A stretch of 28,130 nucleotides of DNA. Source: Penium margaritaceum. Taxonomy: Eukaryota; Streptophyta; Zygnematophyceae; Desmidiales; Peniaceae. The position numbers were made by a program, and so were the translations under genes. Location: assembly GCA_023375785.1 (NCBI GenBank), contig SZWC01015055.1:1-28130 (forward strand). Direction: 5' to 3'. Every line of letters begins with the position of its first letter. Position 1 is the stretch's first letter. The notes under the pieces are model-generated. The model saw only the letters and a program-made list of their open reading frames with translations, searched no databases and was not told where the DNA came from. Of this stretch, positions 1 through 8,275 are shown piece by piece.

Positions 1-311
1 GGGGAGGGAGGAACAGGAACGACAGGATCAGCCACAGGTGAGACCATGGGAGATTGAGCAGCAGGTGAAGGCGAGGATGACTGAGCAGGAGAAGGAGCGG
101 GAATGGAGGGTGGGTCTGTAGAGGGAAGCGAAGAGGAAACAGGAGATGATGACGATGCAAAAGAGGAAACATGAACACTATCAGAGTGAGGGTTGCACTG
201 AATACGCACATTTTCAAAATTATTCTGGGAGCATGCAAGAGGCAGAGCAGTGTTTTTGCATTCCATGCCCACCAGTCGATGCCAGACCCTTCCATGTATG
301 CAATCATTACG
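1..311 (-). other. possible partial coding frame, Ser/Pro-rich, runs off left edge
   Basis: Read on the minus strand, one frame stays open from a TGA at 314-312 to the window edge, about 103 codons. The first 45 or so residues are of mixed composition (for example W-H-R-L-V-G-M-E-C near the start). The rest is very rich in Ser, Pro, Ala and Val, resembling a disordered linker. Such linkers lie between integrase and reverse transcriptase in copia polyproteins, and element 1 has a similar S/P/V-rich stretch at 7796-8197. It could therefore be the edge of another retroelement, or an exon of a host gene. No start codon or convincing splice acceptor was identified, and I do not recognise the protein. 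Confidence 0.25.
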
Positions 312-850
312 TCAAACTCGAGACTCGGCATCTGTAGGCTCAGGCGGTTCTGCATTCACATGCCTGTGCACTGAGTTACAGCTCGCTGGCTGACAGCGAG
401 TCTCTTGTTAGCTGTCGGTCAATCTGTTCAGAAAGCCAATGCGCCTTTGTGAACTCCTTTGCAGTCGCATCTCTCTCTTCCCCCCCCCCCCCCCCCCCCC
501 CCCCTCCCCCTACTTTCTTTCAGTCACACCTTCTGCTGCACTAGATGACTCCACCAACGATAGCTGTCGGTCAACCTGGCATTAGCCAAGTTGGTTAAGT
601 GACCGGCTGGTTACTTAACCGGCTGGTCAGTTGACCGGCCGCCAGCCACCCAACCGCCAATCGGGCACTGGCTGATCGATCGGCGGCTGAGAGACCACAG
701 GGCCTCGAGGGCTGGAGGCCTCTTGCCTCGAGCCCTCGAGGTCAAGCTGCCCGTCCTTGCTCGTGTTACTCAAGCTAGAAAAGGGAACGTGAGTGAGAGT
801 GAGGGGGTGGAAGGAGCATGAGGGAACATGCCATGGAAAAAGGCGCGTGG
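312..850. other. unassigned sequence between partial frame and dUTPase relic
   Basis: No gene is supported here. The stretch holds a long poly-C run (480-504). It also holds a cluster of repeated GGTTAAGT/ACTTAACC and CCGGCTGGT motifs around 560-660, and an inverted pair of CCTCGAGGGCT-like segments around 700-740. The 3' untranslated region of the dUTPase gene probably extends into this stretch on the minus strand. No AATAAA signal was seen, which is common for plant genes. Confidence 0.4.
480..504. repeat. poly-C homopolymer (25 nt)
   Basis: Twenty-five consecutive C followed by T and five more C. It is one of four long C or G runs in the window. Confidence 0.95.
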
Positions 851-925
851 TACGCTCAAAGGTGAGCTGCGCCACTCTCTTGCACTGACATGGCAATCTA
901 TGTTGGAGAAATGAAGGCGACACCA
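851..925 (-). pseudogene. relic of dUTPase exon 3 (motif IV region)
   Basis: About 75 bp immediately downstream of the dUTPase stop resemble part of that gene's third exon. A 16-base block (plus 863-878) is identical to exon positions 1128-1143, which encode the R-V-A-Q-L core of motif IV. Flanking bases also align, including a GCCATGTCA-like segment matching the codons for H-V-K and GAGCG matching E-R. Small deletions and a stop mean it cannot encode the fold. Neither motif III nor motif V is preserved. It is most simply a small tandem duplication relic of the gene's 3' end. It lies in the likely 3' UTR, so it may still be transcribed. Confidence 0.6.
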
Positions 926-957
926 CACACGCACGTTGCATCTGTATTGGTACAGGT

Positions 958-2877
958 CTACTTGTTTCCACCCTCCCCTTGCTCAGAATCCTGAACATTC
1001 TGAGCATTCTGGGCCACCTCCGCACTCTTTAGTGCTACGCCCGTGGACCCAAACCCGCCCGCGCCTCTGGCCGTGTCGTCGAGCTCTTCAAGCTCCAGCA
1101 CTGGGGGCGTGACTATGCGCTCGAGAATGAGCTGCGCCACTCTGTCCCCCGCCTTGACATGGAAGTCCGTGTCCGACAGGTTGAAGAGGATGACGCCGAC
1201 GTTGCCTCGGTAGTCGTAGTCCACCACCCCAGCGCCCACGTCGATCGAGTGCTTCCACGCAAGGCCTGAGCGGGGTGCTGCAGTCAGCAGACAAAGACAA
1301 ACCGAGGCATCACATCCTCGGAGTGGGTTCAGAAATAGACCGCATGTTGTGACACACAGCACAACCCTATGATAGACCAGTACCCTACTGACTTTGATTT
1401 TCGATTTTAACCTTTTTTTGGTAGTCGGATCTCTTCGAATTCGATGCTTTGACGAATTTAACCAGGCACATAAACATTTTAAAACCAAAAAAAAAAACGA
1501 AGTTAAAGTTCCACCAGGAGATTTATTTACCAGGATCAATCCTGTCTTTTGCTTTTTCTGAAGAAAATGTTCGTCAACTTGAGAGTGAAATCTGCTTTGT
1601 GGCGAGTATCGCTTCCTGGTCCGATGATTGAAGTACATGATTGGTGATTTGAGTCGCAGGATGACTGCGAGGGGCTCGACATGCGGCGATGTCCGCATGT
1701 CAAGCCCCANGACGAAAGTGCACCGGACCCATCGCCGAATATGAAGGAGTCACCCCTTAGTCTTCGACGAATTTCAAGAAAAGAGAAACAAATTACCTGG
1801 TCGACGAATTTAAAGAACCCTAAATTCACAACTTCTAGAACTACGAATTTCAAAGTCACTAGGGTACCACAACTGACCAACTAGGCAACACGACTGACCA
1901 ACAGAACTGACTGACCGACCAACAGGCAGACTGGAGGAACGGCCGACTGGCATCCGGCCGGGCGACCCAACAGTGCATCCACTGAAGCAATGCTTATGGG
2001 AGTGACCTTACGGTGATGACAATATTGACGGATTGAGGATCTCCAGAGACCATACACAACTCACCAAGGCCAAACCCATGTGTGTCGGCCATTGAGTAAG
2101 GCACGATCCGAGGCAGCTGAGAGTGTCAACCCTATCGTCCACTGAACAAACCCTGCTGCCCTCGTGGTTGACAACATGACGGTGGACCGACGACCGACGA
2201 CCGACGACCAACGACCAACGACCGACGACCGACGACCGACGACCGACGACCGACGACAGACGACAGACGACAGGCGACCGACGACCGACGACCGACGACA
2301 GACGACCGACGACCGACAACCGAAGACTGACGACTGACAACTGACGACCGGAGAAGAAAAAAAGAAGAGAAGGAGGTGGAGAAGAAGACGAAGAAGAAGA
2401 AGAAGAAGAAGAAGAAGAAGAAGAAGAAGAAGAGAAGAAGAATAAAAGAGGGGACGCCCTGAGGGGTGCCCCGGATCTGGCCAACTCACCGACGCGCGCA
2501 TATGTTCCTTCTGGAATAGCGATGGACAGGTCCGTCTTTGCCATGGCCTTGCCCCGCGCCGGCACCGTCACGTCGTACGCACTGCCACCAACACGGGTCA
2601 TGGAATGGGTGAGGCACAGTGAGGTAGGGCATGAACGAGCACGATGACGTCAGCGTAAACAGAGCAAGCACTTGTCGCAGGCACTGTCCACCAGTCTCTT
2701 GCAGTGCATGGTGCGGCAAACGTGGTGCTGAGTCAGCTGGCAAACACACAGTTCTAGCTTGGAACTTCCAAGTTGGAAGCATCAGAGAGTGGAGGGGGGT
2801 GGGAGGGGAGGGAGGGAGAGAGGGAGGGAGGGAGAGAGAGAGGGAGGGAGAGAGGGAGGGGGAGAGAGAGAGGGAGG

Positions 2878-2913
<36 letters not shown>

Positions 2914-4002
2914 CAGGCTGTCAGTCAATGGCCAGCGGCCATCAACGGAGGTGACAGACGTTGACTGCTGCCAGCCGCCTGCGCGTGCACGCACGCACGC
3001 ACGCACGCACGCACACACATGCGCACGCGCGAGGTTCTGGCGGTGGATACTTTGAAGGACGTTCCCACAGAACCGCCTCCAAAAGGAAAGAGACCCTCTT
3101 GCCCTCTGAGCCGACACCCAGAGAGTCACTCCGGTTGTCATTCTGGCTGACACTCCAGCTGACGATTCTCACCTGGAAAGGTCGTAGCCAGCTGCCCCCG
3201 AAGATCCCCTGCTCGGCACAACGGCTTTCTCCGATAGCTTCTTCACGCGCAGGCACAACTGCGGCTCAACCACCTCCTCCTGCAGCTGTGGCTGCGGCAC
3301 TGCCGCTGCTGCTTGTGCTGCTACTTTGTCCGAGGCTGGAGCGGCATCATCAGGCGCGACAGCAGCCCTTTTCGAGGGTGAAACTTCCGCAGTAGCTTCC
3401 GCGATGTCTGCCTCGGCCTTCCGCTTGTCAGCAGCCATGTCCGCTGCCTCAGCCGCCACCTGCCTTCTGAACTTGCTCCTTGTGCTGCTGCTGCTGCTGG
3501 TGCTGGTGGTGGTGGTAGTGCTGCTGCTGCTGCTGCTGCTATTCAGGCTGTGAGGATTCCGTGGACCAAGGGACGACCAGAAGCTCAAGAAAACGCGTGC
3601 GAGGCGTTTGTACCAGAGGGATTGAGCGAACGGGAATAAGAGCCTGGGAGCGGTCCAATGAAAGAAGCCGCTAGCGGAGGCCGATCGGGGATTGGAAGGG
3701 GCTGCCGCTATGGTCGTCGAGAAGGATACGGATCCGAGGGAGCTTCGCGCGGACCCCAGGACTTGAGGGCAAAAGTGAGGCTCTGCCGGACTATTCCCGT
3801 GCGGTGCGGCGGCGGCGTCGACAGCGTGCCGACGATGCGCGAGATCCGAGAAGAAGCGGGGTTTTCCGACACTCGAGGGAGGAGCTAGAAATGGAAAAGG
3901 CGAGAGGGTTGCCGGAGCAGTCGCTGGAGGTCGCCGTACGAAGCGGCGGAGGAGCTTCACGGCGGAGGCAGCTGACGGCGGTGACGCGGTGAGGCCGGGC
4001 AT
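958..4002 (-). CDS. DUT: deoxyuridine 5'-triphosphate nucleotidohydrolase (dUTPase), three coding exons
   Basis: dUTPase converts dUTP to dUMP and pyrophosphate, keeping uracil out of DNA and supplying dUMP for dTTP synthesis; the family works as a trimer. Coding exons are 4002-3173, 2581-2490 and 1277-958, with introns GTGAGA...GGCAG and GTGAGT...TGCAG. The spliced frame is 413 codons plus TAG. All five motifs are present: I A-G-Y-D-L-S (271-276), [11 protein letters not shown] (308-316), III with catalytic Asp327 and substrate Tyr330 in V-D-Y-D-Y-R-G, IV G-D-R-V-A-Q-L (351-357), [11 protein letters not shown] (378-387). The catalytic core needs only about 150 residues. The first 260 residues are an extension with a transit-peptide-like start (Ser/Ala/Arg-rich, L-L-R-R-F-V-R-R), a Ser/Thr homopolymer and an internal Met189. 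The start at 4002 is the first ATG in frame; the upstream frame opens only with GTG. An extra intron inside the long first exon cannot be excluded. Confidence 0.93.
1671..1708. repeat. 16-bp-arm hairpin beside a one-base assembly N
   Basis: Arms 1671-1686 and 1693-1708 are reverse complements with one mismatch (C against T). The loop is six bases (CGATGT). An N follows at 1710. It lies inside dUTPase intron 2. Confidence 0.85.
2184..2350. repeat. 7-bp minisatellite (GACCGAC unit)
   Basis: About 23 imperfect tandem copies of a 7-base unit, varying mainly by C-to-A changes (GACAGAC, GACCAAC). It lies in dUTPase intron 2, directly followed by the GAA tract. Confidence 0.92.
2351..2442. repeat. 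GAA/AGAA-rich tract
   Basis: An imperfect purine lead-in is followed by a nearly pure GAA array from about 2385 to 2440. It is intronic, TTC on the gene strand. Confidence 0.92.
2795..2912. repeat. polypurine GGGA/GA microsatellite
   Basis: GGGA and GGGAGA blocks grade into pure GA repeats at about 2880-2911. The tract is almost entirely purine on the plus strand. It is intronic, pyrimidine-rich on the dUTPase strand. Confidence 0.92.
2983..3018. repeat. ACGC tetranucleotide microsatellite
   Basis: About seven copies of ACGC, then a CACACA tail, within dUTPase intron 1. Confidence 0.9.
3436..3438 (-). promoter_or_regulatory. candidate internal translation start of a short (nuclear-type) dUTPase
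   Basis: This in-frame ATG is codon 189 of the long dUTPase frame. It has G at -3 and G at +4, a strong context. Starting here gives a 225-residue protein beginning M-A-A-D-K-R-K, with S-P-S-K-R at residues 20-24 and the complete catalytic core. The S-P-S-K-R motif matches the Cdk-phosphorylated N-terminal motif of the human nuclear dUTPase. Use of this start, by leaky scanning or a downstream transcription start, is inference. Confidence 0.45.
3483..3541 (-). repeat. coding GCT/GGT triplet array (Ser/Thr homopolymer)
   Basis: A triplet array inside dUTPase exon 1 reads on the minus strand as AGC and ACC codons. It gives a run of about 20 Ser and Thr residues between the transit-like region and Met189. 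It is likely length-variable and structurally disordered. Confidence 0.85.
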
Positions 4003-4190
4003 TAGTGAGCAATTCACGTGGAGGCAATTCACGCAGCAATCCAATGCAGACGAGGCCACGCAGGAATGGCGTTTAACGCGGGATTGTCCTCCACTGGATT
4101 CTTACGAAAGCTTCCTTGCAGCTTCTCCTTCTCTCTTGCAGTCGCAGTTCAACTGCGCTGCCTTTGCTGCGATGCGGCCCTCCCTTCCCT

Positions 4191-4191
<1 letters not shown>
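4003..4191 (-). promoter_or_regulatory. probable dUTPase 5' UTR / proximal promoter
   Basis: On the minus strand there is no ATG between the poly-G tract and the start at 4002, so no upstream start competes. No TATA box is evident. A CCCGCG core lies about 75-80 bp upstream of the ATG (plus 4077-4084), but it is only a weak match to an E2F site. The transcription start is unknown. Confidence 0.3.

Positions 4192-4224
<33 letters not shown>
4192..4224. repeat. poly-C homopolymer (33 nt) ending in N
   Basis: Thirty-three C, then an N at 4225 and another C. It is a poly-G run on the dUTPase strand, about 190 bp upstream of the start codon. The N suggests the true length was not resolved. Confidence 0.95.
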
Positions 4225-4469
4225 NCTTCGCCCAACCCGTCCGCTGTGGATCTGGACTTTCTGCAGTCGACCGGAGTCGCATCCTCTATCACTGCCCCTG
4301 CGGCGACGTGCGAGAGCCAGCGGAGAGAGAACGGCCGGCGAACTCCTGTTGGGTGCAGTACCTGCTGTGGCGCCTGAGCGCATGTCGTCAGCGCGAGGGA
4401 GTAGCCGCGCCGCGTCGATGTGCGTTTTGAAGTTCGAAAGGTCAGAATGCGTGACGGAGACAGAAGGGG

Positions 4470-4880
4470 TGAACGGGAACAAACGACCCTTCTTTTTGTT
4501 TTCCCTGGTAGTGACCGAGTGAGTCCGCGGGGCTACCTCAGCACAGAAGAATCCTGGGATTTGAACCCGACCACCCAAGTCCATAAATCAATGTAGAGGG
4601 GAAAATTCAGCAATTTTCTACCATGTATTTCAGCGTGTGATGATGGAAAGTCTCAATTCTTTTCTTTGGTGAAGGGAGTTAGAGATGAGGGTCGAAGCAA
4701 AGCTGTCTTCAATATCCTTGTGTTGAGAACAAAAACCCCTTTTGAAGGCCCCATATTGTAACCGACAAAGGGCGAGGAAGGGGGGGGGGGGGGGGGGGGG
4801 AGGGAGAGGGGTGGGAGGTATACCACAACCGAGAAGCCCAAGGATTCAACCCGGCCTCCCAAAGCAAAACGTCGTGGGGA
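4470..4880. repeat. two diverged copies of an unknown repeat
   Basis: Segments at about 4470-4590 and 4725-4880 align in order. Each has a GAACAAA...CCC...TTTT block, then a GTA-TGACCGA-like block, then GAAG..CC..GATT.AACCCG.CC.CCCAA. The second copy carries a 21-G insertion. I do not recognise the family. The rest of 4225-5166 holds no supported gene. Confidence 0.5.
4780..4800. repeat. poly-G homopolymer (21 nt)
   Basis: Twenty-one consecutive G inside the second copy of the unknown repeat; the first copy lacks it. Confidence 0.95.
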
Positions 4881-5166
4881 TGAATAACATGCGAGTCTTC
4901 TTACAAGATGGTAGAGTGAGCTTGAATACCTAGGCAGCAGGTTGGGGCAGCAGCCTTGTTGATGCAGCGTGCGGGCTTCCACACTCATTGCTTAAGTCTG
5001 CTGCCCCCTTATTCTATTCCTCTGTAGTCTAAATCTAGAGGCTCTGGGTTTGTTACTCAGAAACGCACGCGCTCGTATTAGCACCAAAAAGCAGCTGAAA
5101 ACTGAGAATGACTTATAAGGAATAAAAAATGAGACACAATGGGAGACCCCTCCAAGAACTTTCTAG

Positions 5167-5807
5167 CGAGAAAATGCGTCGAAGCTTTCTAGCACCACAG
5201 CCGAAAACTAGGCGTCATTGCCAGATCAGACGGTGTCGACAGTCACAGGTCCTACACACTACGGCACAGGTTTGGCTAGGAGACACAAGACAAAGTGTCA
5301 GAATGCTTCAATATAGCATATGCAGAGAGCAATGACAAATGACAGATCCAAGGCATAAGTACCTTCCGCAGCGCACCGCGGGTGTCGCACGCGGCAGTCC
5401 AAGAGTTGTCCTAAAACCGCCCCAAAACCACTGTTTTGGCCGTAACTCTGCGCACACATGTGAGAATACTACGCCGTCTGAACCTAGACGTGCATAATCA
5501 AAAGACGGACGCTACGACTGGTCACATGCATGCATCCATCGACAGACAGTTAGCATACAATGCAAAAACATGCAAATAGGCCTCATGACCATTCTGTCGA
5601 AAGACGCCTGCAAGATGTAGAAGACACAGCAGAGAGTCCCGGTGGCATATGGGGCTTTGGTGTAGTCGTCGGCCAGCTCCAAGCTGGTAGTCCGCCGCCT
5701 GTCGTCGCACCGGTGCCACCAGGGCCGCCTGCCTCAGGGATCTACACGAGTATGGACACGGCCGAGTGGTCACAGTAAACTGTACGGGAACGGCACAAAG
5801 CGCAACA
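5167..5807 (-). repeat. element 1 3' LTR
   Basis: It aligns without gaps to 11939-12579. In element orientation it starts TGTTGCGC at 5807. Its last dinucleotide is CG instead of the CA seen in the 5' LTR, a transition that breaks the canonical terminus. It contains a conserved CCAAAAC/GTTTTGG stem that is also in the other LTR. Confidence 0.95.
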
Positions 5808-5814
5808 CTCCCCC
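5808..5814 (-). promoter_or_regulatory. element 1 polypurine tract
   Basis: GGGGGAG on the minus strand directly abuts the TGTTG start of the 3' LTR. This is the position and composition expected for the primer of plus-strand DNA synthesis. Confidence 0.85.
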
Positions 5815-5911
5815 ATGACCCGATGGTAGGCATGTCCATACGCGTGCAGCACTGGTACGAACACAAGAGTGAGTGATACAAACAGATGGGACGTAGGCGC
5901 ACATCCGACAC

Positions 5912-6709
5912 TCAACCACTCTCACGCACGGGGCGAAGCCGAACAGAACGAATGGCCACCAGGAACTTTCCGCGGGCAAGTGCCTTCGTCAAGAAATCAG
6001 CACGCTGCGTGTCAGTACCAACCCACATGATGGAGATCACGCGTCGCTCCACCAGATCACGAACGAAGTGATGCTCAACCGCAATGTGCTTTGTGCGGGC
6101 ATGAAAAACACCAGAGTTCTCCGCAATGGCAAGAGCACTCTGGTTGTCGCAACGTAGCACAATGGCGGGTACTGACTGAAGCTCAAGAAACAAGCGCTGC
6201 AGCCATACTGCCTCAGCAGCCCCTGCGCCCAAAACAACATACTCCGCCTCTGACGAGCTACGTGCAATGCAGCCGTGCTTCCCGCTTCGCCAAGACAAAG
6301 CGGTACCACCGATCAGAAACACGTAGCCAGTACGACTGCGTCCATCTTGGCTCCAAGCCCAATCACTGTCAGTGTAGCTGTCAAGGACCACCGAACACTG
6401 CCGACGAAAGCAGAGTCTGAGGTACGGCGTGGAGACCACGTATCGTACTACTCGCACAGCCACGTGAAGGGCTCTTGCACGTGGAGCTTGCGAGAATTGA
6501 GCGAGGAGGTTGACGGCGAACACGATGTCAGGACGCGTGGTGGTGGTCAGGTACATCAAAGATTCGATGAGACGAAGGTACAAGGTCACGTCCACTGTCT
6601 CCCCCAGCTGTGTAGGATCATCCACCTTCAGGGCATCCTGCCCATTGGGTGTAAGAGGTGTGGAAACGGATGGCACTGCACCAAGGAGATCGCTGAAGCG
6701 CTCCCCCAC
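5912..6709 (-). pseudogene. element 1 RNase H domain and pol C-terminus
   Basis: Diagnostic copia RNase H motifs are visible: S-Y-T-D-S-D-W-A, S-R-T-G-Y, S-S-E-A-E-Y, C-D-N-Q-S-A, H-A-R-T-K-H-I and a final A-D-F-L-T-K-A-L. The domain degrades the RNA strand of the RNA-DNA hybrid. This segment is open to the natural end of the polyprotein at 5912. It is joined in frame to the RT segment through the stop at 6724-6722. Confidence 0.9.
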
Positions 6710-6721
6710 GACTCGTGCGTA

Positions 6722-7423
6722 TCAGGCCTGATGCAGCAACAGTGTCCAATGTCTGCGATCTCGCACGATCTCCATACCAAGAAACACCGATGCAGGACCG
6801 AGGTCCTTCATCCTGTAGGCAGTCTGCAGGACAACCTTGGCGTCCTTCACGGCCGCCAGGGACAGAGACGCAATCGGGAGGTCATCAACATAGACCAGGA
6901 TGGCGGTGAACCGCTTGGGTGTCGGTAGGATGAAGAGCGAGGGGTCTGCCTCGCTCTGTACGTATCCTGCGCGAGTCAAAGTGCCAGTGATCTCATGGTT
7001 CCAACACCGTGGAGACTGCTTGAGGCCGTACAAGGACTTGCGCAAGTGCCAGACCTTGTCACCTTCCTCAAAACCTGGTGGTTGAGCCACGTAAATCTCC
7101 TCATCGAGAGAGCCATGGAGGAACGCATTGTTCACATCGATCTGGTGCAGTTCCCAGTCATGCTGAGCCACTACACCGAAGAGAGCTCGAGCAGAGGTCA
7201 TGCGGCCGACAGGGGCAAAGGTGTCGGTGTAATTGACTCCCTCAATATGAGAGTACCCCTTGACGACCAACTGGGCCTTGTAGCGTTCCAGTGAGCCATC
7301 CGGCTTCACCTTCTTGCGAAAGACCCACTTGACCTGAATCGCCTTCCTCCCAGGGGGAAGGTCGACAAGCTCATAGACTCTGTGCTCTCGGATATCGCGA
7401 AGCTCATCCTCGTAACCAGCTCA
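6722..7423 (-). pseudogene. element 1 reverse transcriptase (RVT_2)
   Basis: It begins around E-D-E-L-R-D-I-R-E-H, just after the double stop at 7426-7421. It includes W-V-F-R-K-K-V-K, F-A-P-V-G-R, Q-I-D-V-N-N-A-F-L-H-G (a catalytic Asp at 7138-7136), Q-P-P-G-F, S-L-Y-G-L-K-Q-S-P-R-C-W and the Y-V-D-D box (6892-6881). All three catalytic aspartates are kept. The enzyme core is thus intact in this copy although translation into it would be blocked. Confidence 0.93.
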
Positions 7424-7426
7424 TCA

Positions 7427-8275
7427 GGCATCGGCATCCTCCAATGAGAGAGCCTCCCTCAATGTGCCAGGGTCAGGCGTTATAGAGGGGGAACTCTGTG
7501 TGGCAAGTGCACACGCCTCAGTGTCGGGCCGGACGGCCACGAGATCAGCTGCTACGTCACAGGCGATATGGAACTCGCGAGTGACCAGGTCGTGCCCTAC
7601 AGGGCACGGTGGATGTACCTTTGAAAGCTCGGTGCGGGCACTCAGGCCTAAGGCCTTTGTGTCTCGATCACCGCTCGCGATGCTGAGAGTGGAACGCCTG
7701 GATTCGGGACCCGACGCTCGCTGAGCTCCGGAGTATAGTGGTCGAAGGCGGCCACCGGGCCCATGGGAGTAACCGGAGGTCGAGGGGTGCACCTAAGGCT
7801 CAGGGACAGGTACGACCACAGGATCAGGTACGACCACAGCTGGTGAGGGCTGAGACGAGGCAACCAGAGATGCCGAGCGAGGAGATGAGTGTGTGGGAGA
7901 CACAGGGCTGGGTGTGACAGCAGGCAAGGCTGGTCCGGACACTGAGGCGGGGTTGTCAACCGACGTGGGGAAGACTGGGTCAGACGCAGAATCAAGGGTG
8001 TCGGCAGACACAGGTGATGGTGCAGGAGGAGGCATGAGAGAAGAGGTACCTGTGGGGTGTGAAATAGGTTGTACAGGCGAGATCTCTGGGCCGACGGCAA
8101 TGATAGCCGGATCATCAAGGGCTGGAGATCGAGAGGGGGCTCGAGCGGACACATCAACCGGACTAGGGATGGTCGCTGGCGTAGAAGTTTCCCCCATCCG
8201 ACGAGGACCCTCACAGGAAGGGACATGGGCTACGGAGAGGGTTGTGATCGAAGTCAGGTCACGATACGTGAGTGA
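7427..8275 (-). pseudogene. element 1 integrase-RT linker
   Basis: It is in the pol frame and rich in Ser, Pro, Val and Ala, with acidic patches and one stop at 7795-7793. It ends in E-A-L-S-L-E-D-A-D-A, the conserved lead-in to copia RT. Such linkers are usually disordered and fast-evolving; no catalytic motif is expected. Confidence 0.7.

Larger units (their letters stand above)
1278..2489 (-). other. dUTPase intron 2
   Basis: GT at 2489-2488 and AG at 1279-1278 flank 1212 bp. Splicing rejoins the split codon G|CA so that motif II follows T-Y-A-R-V directly, as in the family. The intron holds the 7-bp minisatellite, the GAA tract, repeated CGAATTT motifs around 1433-1855, repeated CTGACCAAC motifs around 1870-1925, and a hairpin next to a single N at 1710. 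Confidence 0.9.
2582..3172 (-). other. dUTPase intron 1
   Basis: GT at 3172-3171 and AG at 2583-2582 flank 591 bp. Splicing rejoins AG|T (Ser277) inside the motif I region. It contains a roughly 118-bp tract that is pyrimidine-rich on the coding strand, and a short CGTG/CACG tetranucleotide array. Confidence 0.9.

Noticed and set aside
2061..2501. Long Ser/Leu/Val/Gly/Arg-repeat open frames on the minus strand
   Set aside because: They arise from the 7-bp minisatellite and GAA tract inside dUTPase intron 2 and have no family similarity.
2980..3020. CRISPR-like short direct repeats
   Set aside because: The tetranucleotide ACGC array has no spacers; all short direct repeats in the window are simple microsatellites.
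2631..3055. Plus-strand open frames rich in Glu, Arg and Gly
   Set aside because: They are translations of the GA microsatellite in intron 1.
4058..4060. Upstream start of the dUTPase frame at 4059
   Set aside because: The codon there is GTG. For a eukaryotic gene the in-frame ATG at 4002 is the better start, and no upstream ATG competes.
4077..4084. E2F-like site upstream of dUTPase (CCCGCG core on the gene strand)
   Set aside because: dUTPase genes are often S-phase regulated, but the flanking bases do not fit the TTTSSCGC consensus, so the match is too weak to annotate.
4540..4575. tRNA B-box-like GGATTTGAACCCG phrase
   Set aside because: No matching A box or cloverleaf could be drawn around it, so no tRNA gene is claimed.
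6275..6928. 217-codon plus-strand frame across element 1 RT/RNase H
   Set aside because: It is antisense to well-supported RT and RNase H coding sequence, with no own motifs.
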